DNA of 64,000 nt from Eucalyptus grandis (GCF_016545825.1 NC_052618.1:21961561-22025560), one strand, 5' to 3'; shown: positions 11,264 through 27,749, counted from the stretch's first letter. Translations and numbers: made by a program. Notes: generated by a model from the letters alone, not told the origin.

Positions 11264-12950
11264 TGCCTTAGTATTAATCTAGATGAAATATCATATACTC
11301 ACCAATCAAGAATATTACTTTTCTTCCGTTTTATCATTATGTGATACACAAGTTATTATGTATGAATGTGCTTTACATGTTTATCACATACACACGCCAA
11401 TGTATCAAACCATGTCGACACTTAATACGATTGACACATTGATAGTCATAATAAGTAGTGTCTTGTCATGTGATCCACTTTCTTGGGGATATCATTTTCG
11501 TATCGAAACAAACCATCATGTCTATTAAACACGTTTTCGAATTAGATATCTCATTTTGACACGATACAGCACGAATCGTCTATTCTAATTCGTTATTGTA
11601 GACTTCGACACCTGCTATAAAATATTACATTTAAGCCATAGTTACCTCGGGCGACCGTGATAACTTGGCAACTTTTCTTGGGTAAGTCCTTTCGGAAGAT
11701 TTGGCTTTTTGAGGGATGGGTCTAATCCCTGGTCAAAGTAGACGACTCGAGCTATCCGCAGAAGTCTAGAAAGGACAAGGATCGTGGACAGCAAGTCAAC
11801 GATTTTGTGTCTCTTTTTTCTCGGACGAAAGAGACATTGGAGTGGAAATCGGGGTCCACCGCACACGGCACTTCTTGAAGTCATTCATCACGTCATTTTC
11901 AGCAGCATAATTTATCTCAATTGGACCAACGGCAAAGAATTGTCATATAATTTACTTTTCATACTTTGCTTTTTAATTTTTAATTCGAGAAGCGCTCTAT
12001 ATGCTCATGAACTGATTAAGTTTGGACTTGTACAGATGACCTATTCCATAGTAGCTTGCACATAATTACTAGAATTTGGACATACAACTCCCCAGTTTCT
12101 TAGCTAAATCCTGATGCAACAACTTCCAACCAATCATGTCTACCTAAGCGGATTGATTAACTTTTTTGTTTACATTTTATTAACAAACTTCCCACATACT
12201 TGTGAAGTACCCTTAAAAATTAATGCTCTAATTATCAAAGTATTGATTGTACATAAAACTAGTGCATCGCAAACATTTTAGTTAATTGATTAATAAATGT
12301 CTCATAAACACTCGTCAATCATTAATAGAAAAGGCTTATTTTAATTTATATTACACATAAAATGGGTTTGATGGTGATATTGAAGTGGTCATTATTATTG
12401 AAAATCATATAGGGAACCTGAATTCAACAAGATAAAATTAATTGGATCCTATGAATCGAGTCAGATCAAGCCATTAGTCATGTGAACTCTACGAAAAACT
12501 AAATTAATGGTTGTGATTGAATTTGGTACATAAACCCTAATACACGTAAACATTATACTTTATTCTTAGTATTCATTTTTTCGTCCTCCTATCCCTTTGA
12601 AGATAATAATGTCAAATGATGTTGTTAACAACTCATGTCGTTTCGAATTTGATGGACGAGGCCATTCGCGTCATGAATTGCACTCTTCTTATTTCTCACT
12701 TTCGAAAATCAGAATACATTGTTTTCTCCTAGCGCTTTCGAAATTCATTACTCTCTCTGTTTTTTTCTTTTCCAGGGGGAAGAATGTCGACTAATCTACG
12801 CCGGAGGATTTCATTTATGAAGAACGACATGGTCGGTCGGAGTCAATCCTGGCGGCCACATCAGGTCAGGTCGGCCTCAGTGGAGGGAGAAGTCAAAGAA
12901 GAGCGGTGCAAACTCTCGACGTGGCACAATATAAGAATGTTAGGCTAGGC
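11264..12950. other. Non-coding spacer upstream of RLK7
   Basis: Well conserved between the two duplicated copies. Short open frames exist (for example 12784-12948, 54 codons) but have no recognisable family and are probably incidental. Otherwise nothing identified. Confidence 0.45.
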
Positions 12951-13019
12951 TAGGGTGACTTCAAAGTGTCCCTTCTCGTAATTCGTGTCCTTTTCGTATG
13001 AATTTGCCATGTTAGGTGA

Positions 13020-13555
13020 GTCGGGTCACGTTAAATCGGATTTTTCTTTATAATAATTCGCAAATCATTCTAATATAGTATTCGCATTGTATGAACGAAT
13101 CATGTCCAGCATTATTAATACCGTCTAAATCCTTCCAAACGAGAACTCATTAGACCGCTTTTCAACTAATCCTCCTCGAAAACAGGTCAACTAGCGAGAG
13201 AAAGAATAATTAGTATCCGTCGCAATCCATGGCCACGCAATTGTTAGCTGCTCGTGCTCATAATTTATAACGAGCCGTATCAATATACATCATTAGACGC
13301 GTCGGATGATATTGAATCGAGTTCCTTCTTTAAAATTCGTAAATCATCTGATGTTTTGTTAGCATAATATGAATGGGTGGTATTCGACATTACTCAATGC
13401 CGCCTCAGTCCTTCGGCAAGAGGAATTATTAAGCAAGCTTTTCAACCAAATCCTCTTCGAAAGCAGGTTGATTTGATTATTAGCAAGGAGAAAAGAATAA
13501 TCGATATCAGTCGCAATCAATCACGAGGCAATTATTAGCCGCTGACGATCGTGAC
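13020..13555 (+). repeat. Diverged ~240-bp tandem duplication in the RLK7 upstream region
   Basis: Segments at about 13030-13270 and 13320-13555 align in order. Both contain an 'attcg(c/t)aaatcat' phrase, then a 'ttcaacyaa(a)tcctcytcgaaa(a/g)caggt' phrase, then 'gaataatyrrtat' and 'cgcaatc'. They lie roughly 270-800 bp upstream of the receptor-kinase ATG, so any regulatory sites would be doubled. Also present in copy 2. Confidence 0.7.
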
Positions 13556-13675
13556 AATCACCAACCGACCTCTCCCTCGTCTTTTTCGCTTGTCCGCTTT
13601 GACTCCATCGTGCCCAGCAGGCGACTTCGTGCATGGCTGCGTCCGATTCTTGGACTCTCGTTTCGCCATGTGAAG

Positions 13676-13824
13676 CTCCTCTATATTCAACTCTCTTTCT
13701 CTCTCTCTCTCTCTCGTGTGTTAAATGCCTTTTGACTACATTGCTCTACAAGCTCCTTCTGTCCTGACAAGCTCTACTTCTTCTTGTTCTTCTTGTTTTC
13801 CGGCGGCTCACTCGGCCGGAGAGG
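13676..13824 (+). promoter_or_regulatory. RLK7 core promoter / 5' UTR
   Basis: A TATA-like 'ctatattc' at about 13681 is followed by a (CT)n pyrimidine patch (about 13690-13716) and a CT-rich leader up to the ATG at 13825. The tract is shorter in copy 2, where it ends near 63297. Confidence 0.5.
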
Positions 13825-16800
13825 ATGGAGAGGCCGTCCGGAATGTCCGCCGGGGTTCTTTTTCGGCGAGTGCTGATGCTCTGCCTCTCTCTGAGCGTAG
13901 TTTCAGTCTCACAGGCAGATGAGCTTCAGCTGCTCCTGAAGCTGAAGTCCGCGCTTGCAACACCATCGACCACAGGCGTTTTCAGTTCATGGAGGGTCGG
14001 CAACGACAAGTGCAACTTCACTGGAATCGTGTGCAATTCAGACGGTTTCGTTACTGAGATCAACCTCTCTCAAATGGGACTGGTGGGTACTCTCCCTTTC
14101 GACTCGATATGCTCGCTCGGCTCTCTTGAAAAGATCGATCTTGGGGAGAATCGTTTCTACGGTAAGGTAGTGGATGATCTGAGAAACTGCACGAGGTTGA
14201 AGTACTTCAACTTGGGGTTCAATTCCTTTTCTGGGACTGTTCCTGATTTGTCCACTTTGAGCCGCTTGGAGTTCTTGAATCTGAACAACAGTGGATTCTC
14301 AGGGATCTTCCCATGGAAGTCGCTTGAAAACATGACCAATCTTGGCTTTTTGAGCCTCGGAGACAACTTTTTTGACGTGACTAGTCCATTTCCTATGGAG
14401 GTTATCAAGTTGGAGAAGTTGTATTGGCTTTACCTCGCCAATTGCAGCATCAGAGGGCAGATCCCGGAAGGCATCGGGAACCTGACGCTTCTCGAGAATC
14501 TTGAGCTCTCGGACAATGAATTGTCCGGTGAAATCCCTCGGGGCATCGCATGGCTCAGCCGGCTTCGGCAGCTTGAGCTCTACGACAATTACTTGACTGG
14601 TAAGCTTCCTCTCGGGTTTGGGAATCTCACAAGCCTCGTGAAATTCGATGCGTCGCATAACAGGCTCGAAGGCAATCTCTCAGAGATTAGGTTCTTGACA
14701 AGCCTGGCCTCCTTGCAGCTTTTCGAGAACCAGTTGACAGGGGAGATTCCAGAGGAGCTTGGAGAGTTCAAGAATCTTATTGACCTGTCTCTCTATTCGA
14801 ATAGGCTGACCGGTCCGCTTCCTCCGAAGCTTGGCTCGTGGGCGGACTTCAATTTCGTAGATGTTTCGGACAACTCGCTCACGGGAAGTATCCCACCGGA
14901 TATGTGCAAGAATGGGAAATGACCGATTTTCTTATGCTGGATAACAAGCTCACTGGGACTATCCCGGCGACCTACACAGATTGTTCATCCTTAAGTCGGG
15001 TACGCTTGAACAATAACTCGCTCTCTGGTGCCGTTCCTGCTGGAATATGGGGCTTGCCAAATCTCATCATAATTGATCTTGGGGCGAATCAACTCGAGGG
15101 ATCAATAACGTCTGATATCAGAAGGGGAAAATCTCTGGCTCAGTTATTGCTATCTGATAATAAATTTTCAGGCGAATTACCAGAAGCAATGTCGGAAGCA
15201 TCTGCTTTGGTCTCAATTCAGCTGAGTTTGAATGGATTTGTGGGAAAGATTCCGTCGACAATTGGGAACTTGACGAAATTGAATACACTCGATTTGAATG
15301 GAAATCTGCTTTCCAGTAGCATACCTGTATCTATTGTCTCCTGCGTCGCCCTTGCTGTTGTAAACCTCTCAAACAATTCGTTGACCGGTGAAATTCCCGA
15401 CAGCATCGGAAACTTACAGACTCTGAACTCCCTGAACCTATCCAATAACAAACTTTCTGGTAAAATCCCATTGAGCCTGGGATTAATGAAGCTAAGCCTT
15501 CTCGATCTCTCGAACAACCGGTTAACTGGTCCAATACCGGACTCCCTATCAACAGAAGCCTACCATGATAGCTTTGATGGGAATCCCAGCCTGTGTAGTC
15601 AGAGGCTTGAACAATTCCGGCCATGTATTTCGAGTTCGCAGGCAACCACTCCTGTCGGGGTTATTCTCTCGTGCTTCTTTGCCGGAATAAGTTTGTTGCT
15701 GATCATGTTCGCAATTATGATGTACGCGAAGTTCAGAAAGAGAAGCAAGAGTCTCAAGAGTGTCAACAGTTTGTGCAGGCCAGATTCTTGGAACATGAAG
15801 CCGTACCGCATACTAAGCTTCACAGAGAGGGACATAATTGATTACATAAAGACGAGAACTTGATCGGGAGGGGCGGATCCGGAAACGTGTATAAAGTCGT
15901 CTTGGGGAACGGCAAGGAACTCGCTGTGAAGCACATCTGGGCATCAAGTTCAGGCAGCTTTAGAAGCCATCCCAGCAGCTCAGCCATCCTCAGCAAGAAA
16001 AGCAAGAGCTCGCCCGAGTACGACGCCGAGGTGGCTGCACTGAGTTCGATCAGGCATGTGAATGTGGTCAAGTTGTACTGCAGCATCACGAGCGAGGACA
16101 GCCACCTGCTTGTTTATGAGTACTTGCCGAACGGGAGCCTGTGGGACAGGTTACACGAGAGCCAGAAGATGGAGATGGGATGGGAGGTGCGGTATGAGAT
16201 TGCGTTAGGGGCTGCCCTGGGATTGGAGTATCTGCACCACGGATGTGATCGGCCGATCATACACCGCGACGTGAAATCAAGTAATATCTTGTTGGACAAA
16301 GAGTGGAAACCGAGGATAGCGGATTTCGGGCTAGCGAAAATCGTGCAGGCCAGTCCTGGTGGTAATTGGACACATGCCATTGCAGGGACTCTTGGATACA
16401 TAGCTCCAGGTAAATCTGACTTTAGATTACGACCCTTCAAGAATGGCCTGAGTTAGATTCTTGTAGTGATCAATTAGAAAAAGGAAAAATGAGATTTGCG
16501 CTTATGTATTACATTGGATTTCGTCCTTTCATTCTCTAAAGGCGGTCCGTGCTTCTGTTCTCTTTCCTATAACTTTTTATTGTTCATTTTTCCTTTCACA
16601 AACGGTCCCTTTCTCGTGCTTGCTGCAGAGTATGCATACACCATGAAGGTCAATGAAAAGAGCGACGTCTACAGCTTTGGTGTCGTCCTGATGGAGTTGG
16701 TCACAGGAAGGAGGCCCATCGAGTCGGAATTCGGAGAGAACAAGGACATTGTTTATTGGGTGCGTGAAAACATGAGCAGCAAAAACTCTCTGCTCGATTT

Positions 16801-17029
16801 GGTGGACTCGAACATTTCCGACACCCTGAAAGAAGACGCCGTTGAAGTGCTCCGAATAGCCATCCTTTGCACGGCTAACATCCCAACCGTGAGGCCGTCA
16901 ATGAGGATGGTGGTTCAGATGCTAGAGGAAGCCGAGCCCTGCAGCCTCAACAATATCCTCGTCGACAAAGTAGACGAAAACAGTGAAAAGACCGAAGGAA
17001 AACAGCTAAATTCAGGCTCTCAAAACTGA
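13825..17029 (+). CDS. RLK7: RLK7-like leucine-rich repeat receptor kinase (LRR-XI), two exons
   Basis: Plasma-membrane receptor kinase of the HAESA/IKU2/RLK7 group; Arabidopsis RLK7 perceives PIP peptides in defence and stress signalling. Exon 1 is 13825-16409 and exon 2 is 16629-17029 (GAG codon split at the intron). Order: signal peptide (LMLCLSLSVVSVSQA); N-terminal LRR cap with CNFTGIVCNS; about 20 plant LRRs (FPWKSLENMTNL, PPDMCKNGK); one transmembrane helix near 15655-15725 followed by KFRKRSKS; kinase domain with GRGGSGNVYKVV, AVKHIW, HRDVKSSNILL (RD type), DFGLAK, DVYSFGVVLMEL. Two single-base losses break exon 1: AAAA read as AAA at 14917-14919 (after CKNGK) and at 15848-15850 (between DYIK and DENLIGRG). 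As written the gene cannot give a full receptor. 'aataaa' lies shortly after the stop. Confidence 0.93.
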
Positions 17030-18189
17030 ATTCTGCTTCTCTGCGTTAGGAATTCATGTAGCAGACATGACATTAGCATAAAATAAACCTTGAGGGAGCC
17101 CATCTCGGTTCAGTTTGGTTAAAGTGCATCAGATTTTGGAGCTGATGTGCTGAATCCTGATTAGAGCTGTTATGAGAGAGTTAAAAACTTATGATTTTAG
17201 CTTTTTGGGTTAAACCGGGAAAAGATCTGGAGTTGTATTTTAGCCATTATAATTTCCTTCTGAGAACAGAGAGTCACAGCAAAGCCCTAGCTTTTTTTTT
17301 TCTTGGATTTTTGTCCTAATCGAATGGGACAATATGTAAACCAAAATTCGAACGCAAGGACTTCTGATGAGGTCTTACTTCTTAGTCTTGTCCTTAGCTC
17401 ATATAAGGTCCCTGTACCCTTTAGATACATTGATCTGTAACCAAGAAATATGCATAAATTCTCCAGAATATGGTTGGAAAATTGATGAAAGAAAGGTATG
17501 CGATTCTGCAAATTACGATCGACTCTTGTTGCACTTTCGTCTATCCACAGACTATATAACTAGTAACAAAAAACCAACTCCTGGTTCAATATCACGCCCC
17601 GTTTTCTGAATCGACATCTCCAGTTCAGAGTGGTTCAGTTTAAGATTGGCCAATATTCTTGGTGAACTAAAACTTTTGAGGAGTAGACAGATGTACATCG
17701 TGGGGGACAGATTTTACGTCCACCCGAGATGAGACGAACTCCATCTCTAAGAGAGGCATCCGACTCTGCTGATTCCAGCAAGTTCGATTTTGATATGCAA
17801 CACTTGATCGCATCATTTCTTGAACAGCATAGATGTTTTGATCATGTTAGTTGGCATTTCAGGGTACTTGTGCTTTGTCTATAATCACTCCAAAAAACGA
17901 TCAGCAGCGAGCTGAAATTCAAGCCTCGTTTATAATGGAAGGACAGAATGCAATCGCAGCTTCATTCCGTTTCAAGAAGCAGTCAGCAGAAAATCACAAT
18001 GAGCAGCGTCTATCTTCATCAATGATCAAATGATTCTTATTTCTGATGAGCAGGAATCACTGGTCTAACGAGGAATAAGTAAAATCCTAACACAAGTTTC
18101 TCTGGCTACACCTTTTCTTCTTCTTCTTCTTCTTTTTTCGATTCCTTCACCAACAATAAAGCAGCAGAGACCATCCCAAATAATGGCGT
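17030..18189. other. Convergent intergenic region
   Basis: Between the 3' end of RLK7 (plus) and the 3' end of the aminotransferase gene (minus). It should contain both 3' UTRs; a (CTT)n tract lies at about 18117-18135. No gene recognised. Confidence 0.6.
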
Positions 18190-23092
<4,903 letters not shown>

Positions 23093-23127
<35 letters not shown>

Positions 23128-23354
23128 TCTCCGACTTGGTGCAGAGAGAAGGACCAAAGATAGGGAGGGGAAGAGAGACTGGTGACGAAGCAACAGAAGA
23201 GAGAGAGAGGAGAGAGAGCCGCCAAAAGAGTGGAAGTGGAAAACAGTGGGTATACGCAAACCCTAAGGTTGACCAAGACGACCGACATGTCGGACGACTG
23301 GCCTGGCCGCAAATGGAGTTGGCAGGGGACAGGCATTTTCGTGGGCCCCGCCGC
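23093..23354 (-). promoter_or_regulatory. Promoter / 5' UTR of the aminotransferase gene with (CT)n tract
   Basis: A CT run at 23093-23121 lies directly upstream of the ATG; read in the direction of transcription it is GA-rich. A second GA-rich patch is at 23199-23220. The part nearest the gene is copied at 25920-26003. Confidence 0.5.
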
Positions 23355-25545
23355 GCTGCCCTTGTCTGAATCACGTGCGGCGCACGGACCGCTTCTTTAA
23401 TGCCTCGTTGCAGCAACGTTTGCAGCATATCTTAATCCCAGGAAATGACAAAAATATCCATGAATTTTTGTTTGTTATACTTTTAATTTGTTCAATACGA
23501 AATGTAAAATTTGTTCTAATGTTCAGTGTGCTAAATTTTTAAATTGCGAGTCTAATCAAAGTACAAACATAGTATTGCATATATTAAAAGTTTATGAATG
23601 GATACTGTACATTAAACCAAAATTTAGAGACTATTTACATTGTTATCTCTTTCAATCTTTTATAATTTGTGGATCTGCCCCTCCCAATGCAGTCGCCCCT
23701 GTCTACAGAGCAACGTGGATTGAAAGTGCATGCCGAAGCATGCTGCTCGATGTTCAAATTGGGCGTTTTCTTTTGTATTTGGTTCTTATAACTGGCCTTT
23801 CCCTCTGTTCTGCAATGCCATATGAAGGTCAGCAATGTTGCTCATGAGAGAATGGGCAACGTTCTTGTAATGAAGGTGAACGGTGCCTCCACAATAGTCA
23901 GTAATGGGGTGTGGCACACCGATCCTTTCGAGGTCGGAATGACACGCTCATAACTCACCTATCGAAAAAACACGACGGCCACACCATTGTGGAAGATACC
24001 ATATCAAAGGCGGCAGCTCTTTTTCTTACATGTTTAACCTGATGTCATGAAGCAAGGCAATGGAGATCAATCTAGCTTCTTGCAAATGACCATGGAACAG
24101 TTTAGCCTGTTGAAGTGGCTATGCACGCCTGGTTGGAGTGAGGATCTTGTTGCCCCTGACGCCTTTGTTTGCCCCTTTCTGCAATGAGTAAAAGAATTCC
24201 TTGAGCTAAAGGGTGTGCAAGCGAACCACTTCCTAATACAAAGGCACCGGATCATTCGGCAATCAGAACTTACAGATCAATGCCCTGTTTAGAACAAAGA
24301 GATTGTAGAAAGATACTATCATATTTTCATCAGGTCCTGGAACCCAGTGGCAGAAGCCTAGTTCTGAGAAAAGCTAAAATGTCATGTTGAGAAACCAGAT
24401 ACAGCACTTGATCTCAGCCAAAACGCCGAGAAAGGTGCTCCTCTCACTTTAGTGTTACTCTCGGCTATGCATGAGTCCAGAGACCACTAAATAATCAGGA
24501 TAGCTACACGAGCTGTAAAATAACCGTTAAAAACTTGGCTCAGTTTGTATTCCCGACAGAGAACACGAAACTCAGTTTGTATTCCCGACAGAGAACACGA
24601 AACATTGTAATTCTCATCCATAACTGATTACTAAAGAGCGTTCCTGTACTCTGGACTTCCATGGCAGCATCATTGGAAATCAGGAGATTGTGAAGCTATA
24701 GGCAATGATCCGGGAAATGTAAAAACTAATTGGTATCGCAACAGAGCATGAAGTCAGTATGTGCTAAGTCAATGTATATTTGAAATGTAGCTGGAAAATA
24801 TTTAACTATGCCAGGAACCATTTAAAGAAGATCTATGGAATATAGCAACAGTAAAAAGATCAATGGGATACAAACAAAACTGGAACCACATGGAAATAAG
24901 CATTAAATCGTCCCTGCAGCGAACGCTTCCCCCATGCATTTTTATAGCAACAGTAGTTTTAAAGGTTTTACTTCCTGCTTTGTGAGTTCCCGGAAGGCTA
25001 TTCGTTAACTATAATGAGTGGTGTCCAGTTTCACCAGATTACCAGTTTCGTCTACAAGAAAGACATCCTATCCTTCCTTCCATTAGTTTGAACTCTCCAA
25101 CAGTCCCTATCTAGGCAAAGTTTCAAAAGAATTGTGCAATGATTTAACCATTCTAATCGATGTACTAGTTTCAAAAGAATTGTGCAATGATTTAACAATT
25201 CTAATCAATGTAATCTTTAGAAATCTAGCAATCTGCAAATGGATTTCCTGACCAGGAGAGTCGAGATATACTAGTGGCTCCATATCGATAAGTACCATCA
25301 TTTATTGGCATAAGAAAGCCATGAATGAGTTTCACAAAATCGCCAGATACCAGATCATTGAAGCTGTTCCAAGGTTGGCATGACTGACTGTTCCAAGGTC
25401 TCGGATCATGTCATCTTCTCTATGAGCTCACGTGCAGCGGCAATGATTAACTCTTCATCGTGTGTCGATCCTCCACCTTTTTCCAGATCATCGAAGCTGA
25501 GCTCAGGCTGTGAAGATGACAAAGAATAAATAACATGACCCTGAA
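23355..25545. repeat. Duplicated flank unit B, copy 1
   Basis: Non-coding sequence beginning 'tgcccttgtctgaatca' and ending 'catgaccctgaataaa'. It recurs, interrupted by insertions, at 31290-40540, with shared phrases such as 'tttaatgcctcgttgcagca', 'gagtaaaagaattccttg' and 'actctggacttccatggcag'. Copy 1 has two local tandem expansions not in copy 2: a 32-bp unit at about 24537-24602 and a ~46-bp unit at about 25117-25205. No convincing coding region. Confidence 0.85.
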
Positions 25546-26003
25546 TAAACGAATGAAAAACAAGCACAGCAGATGCAAAACTCTGAAATCGCTCTGCTCT
25601 CATATGGGTCGTCAAGCGACACAGAATCACGTCGGGTTCCGGGCATAAAGATCCTACCCTTTCGATGGTATACAAGAAGAAACGCAACTAAGCAAGAAAA
25701 GCTTCGACTTTTCGACAGCCACAACCTCGGGCCAGGCGGAAACAGAGGGAAAGAAGAAAGATGGCAATCGAAAAGGGCAAAGAAGAACACTTTCAAGCGC
25801 AAAAGGGGCGCCTTTTCCGTTGACCCAAAAAGGGAAACCTGTACCTGGAAGAGCCCAAGTTGGAGGGAGATAGGAATGCGGAGGAAGACGAAGAGATCGC
25901 GGTGGAGAGGTGATTCTGCAGAGCCACTCTCTCTCTCTCTCTCTCTCTTCCGACTTGGTGCAGAGAGAACCAAAGATAGGGAGGGGAAGAGTGACGAAGC
26001 AGC
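25546..26003 (-). pseudogene. Duplicated promoter and transit-peptide exon of LL-DAP aminotransferase
   Basis: Copy of 22716-23200: part of intron 1, exon 1 and the upstream region of the neighbouring aminotransferase gene, in the same orientation. The exon still reads ALQNHLSTAISSSSSAFL..SNLGSSR with a following GT donor. The initiator has changed: the plus strand reads CAC where the original has CAT, so ATG is now GTG. No later exons follow (to the left lies unit B), so it cannot make the enzyme. It might still give a promoter and a spliceable leader. Confidence 0.85.
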
Positions 26004-26127
26004 AGAAGATTGACAGGTAAAAAGGGTTTCGTACGTCGTGTCACAATTTTTTTTTGTATTAGCTGACAGCCGCTTTAATAACCCGCCATCCTCCTTGCAA
26101 TTTCGAACTCTTGAGCTCCCTCAAAAG

Positions 26128-27338
26128 TAGGGGTGTGCAACGGAAACCATCTGAACCGAAAACCGGCCGGACCGGACCGAACCGATCGGTTTCGGGCGGT
26201 CCTAGAGGGTCTCGGTCCGATCTCGGGTTCCTATTTTTGGAATCGGTGAACGGTTCCAGATTTCGGGATCGGAACCGGATCGGATTGGACCGACCATTTA
26301 TATATATTTTAATTTATGAAATAATTTATAGTACTCATTACCATCATATTCATTTCTTCTCTCATAACTCAAAGCTAATAATCCTTCCCTTTTTAGCTTC
26401 GAACTACACTCAATAGTAACCATCACATCACTTTTATTTTCCAAATTTTTGCAATTTTCCTCGCTTGCCTTTCCCTCTTGAAACCTAAACGAACGGTTAA
26501 ACTCCTCTCTTTTTTTATGTTAGTTTCTGCTTTAATATACAAGTAACCATCACATCAATTTCTATTTTCCTAATTTTTGTGATACAACTCAGCGGTAATT
26601 CAATTCAACTTTCATTTTCCCAAACCCTTCCTAGTTCCTCCCTCTTCGCTCTCTCCCGTCTCCCGTCGTTGCCCCGACGATTCCCAAGGCCCTCTCATTC
26701 TTTGAGGTGAGTCCCGAGTCCCGTCCTCGATCAGCTCTTTTGCTATGTTTTCATTGCCGCGCGGCTTCGTTGTTTGATCATTTATACTCTGTAGTCCCAT
26801 CTTCGTTTGTTTCCGACATGCGATTGTGCTATATTGATGTTGCATTTGGGGGTGGGGGCGGTGGGTGGTTGGATTTCGTCTCCTCCACGCATTTTGGTGT
26901 GGGTAAGAGCGCGCTTCGTTAGGGATTTCAATCTCTTGGCTCTCTCGTTGAGATTTAATTCTTCGTTAGGAGATTTCAATCTCTTGGCTCTCTTTGTTTC
27001 CACAAAGTTGACGTTTTTAATTTAATAGGGCGTCATTTTGTTGGTCACAAAGTGAATAAAAAAAAAACTTGACTGGATTATAATCTCACATTACTTTACT
27101 AGTAATTACTATTTATTTTTTTTGTTAAATGAAATGAAAACAAGTGATGGTTCATTGGAATCGGACCGGACCGGACCGGTTGGTCGGACCGGACGGGACC
27201 GGTGGTCGGTCCGGTTCTCGATTCCAAGATAGCCGGTCCGGTCCATGGTCCACGGTCCAAAAAGTGGGAACCGATCCTCCCGGTCCGGTTCCCGGTTCTT
27301 GGGTGGAACCAGGACCGAACTGGAACCGATCACCCCTA
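26128..27338. mobile_element. Non-autonomous hAT-type element with 8-bp target duplication
   Basis: About 1.2 kb bounded by inverted termini 'taggggtg'/'caccccta' and flanked by perfect 8-bp duplications 'ctcaaaag' (26120-26127 and 27339-27346), which is diagnostic of the hAT superfamily. Both subterminal regions (26160-26290 and 27155-27330) are crowded with GGACCGG/CCGGTCC words, as expected of transposase-binding clusters. The middle is AT-rich and has an exon-like GT-rich stretch near 26640-26930, but no transposase. It looks like an internal-deletion derivative. Confidence 0.88.
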
Positions 27339-27359
27339 CTCAAAAGACTAAAGTTTACC

Positions 27360-27749
27360 ATTCTCAAGGTGGTTAGAGATAGAGCCATCACTTTCAGCAA
27401 GGTTCCTCCATCTCCGAGAAATAGAAGACTTCAAAGAGGCTGGCGTCTTGATCCAGCGATCTTCTCTCCTTAAGCTGTCTTTGCTTTGTTTCGCCTTGTG
27501 GCTGTATTTTGTGGCTTCTCCGTTTCTTTGCTTTGGGCGTTAGGACTGAGGTTCGCCTTGGCTATTCTGTGTTTGTTTGGTTTTTGGTTGTCTTCCTTGT
27601 ACCCTTGTGGTTGTTCTTCTAGTTAGTATTTGTTTTGCATCTGATCCCCTTCACTCTTACATTGTTCGTGAGAGTGTAGGTTTTGGGACCGATCTTTTGT
27701 ACATTTGTCCTAGCTCTATATATTTATTACCATTACCAAAAAAAAAAAA
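27360..27749 (+). mobile_element. 5'-truncated LINE-like insertion
   Basis: About 390 bp ending in poly(A) and flanked by short duplications 'aagtttacc' (27351-27359 and 27750-27758). The 3' part ('tcttttgtacatttgtcc..tctatatatttattaccatt') resembles 3' ends of plant L1 elements. The 5' part has a short open frame ending IFSP. It inserted just beside the hAT element. Confidence 0.6.

Larger units (their letters stand above)
6800..14420. repeat. Long duplicated block, copy 1 (paired with 56518-64000)
   Basis: This stretch recurs in the same orientation after the N gap. It starts near the phrase 'ctcataaatgac', and copy 2 is cut by the window end at the base matching 14420. Near the receptor-kinase gene the offset is exactly 49580 bases and only scattered substitutions are seen. 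Toward 6.8-8.9 kb the copies differ by many small indels. Copy 1 includes an orphan promoter-like block, tandem repeats, a MULE-type MITE and the RLK7 upstream region and 5' coding sequence. The true left boundary of copy 2 is hidden by the gap. Confidence 0.95.

Noticed and set aside
11283..11528. 81-codon frame found almost unchanged at 60884-61129
   Set aside because: Retained because of the recent duplication, including substitutions in silent and non-silent places alike. Composition and lack of homology do not support a gene.
12784..12948. 54-codon frame starting MSTNLRRRISF, retained in both duplicated copies
   Set aside because: Conservation is expected from the recent block duplication. 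No homologous family or start context stood out, and neighbouring non-coding DNA is equally conserved.
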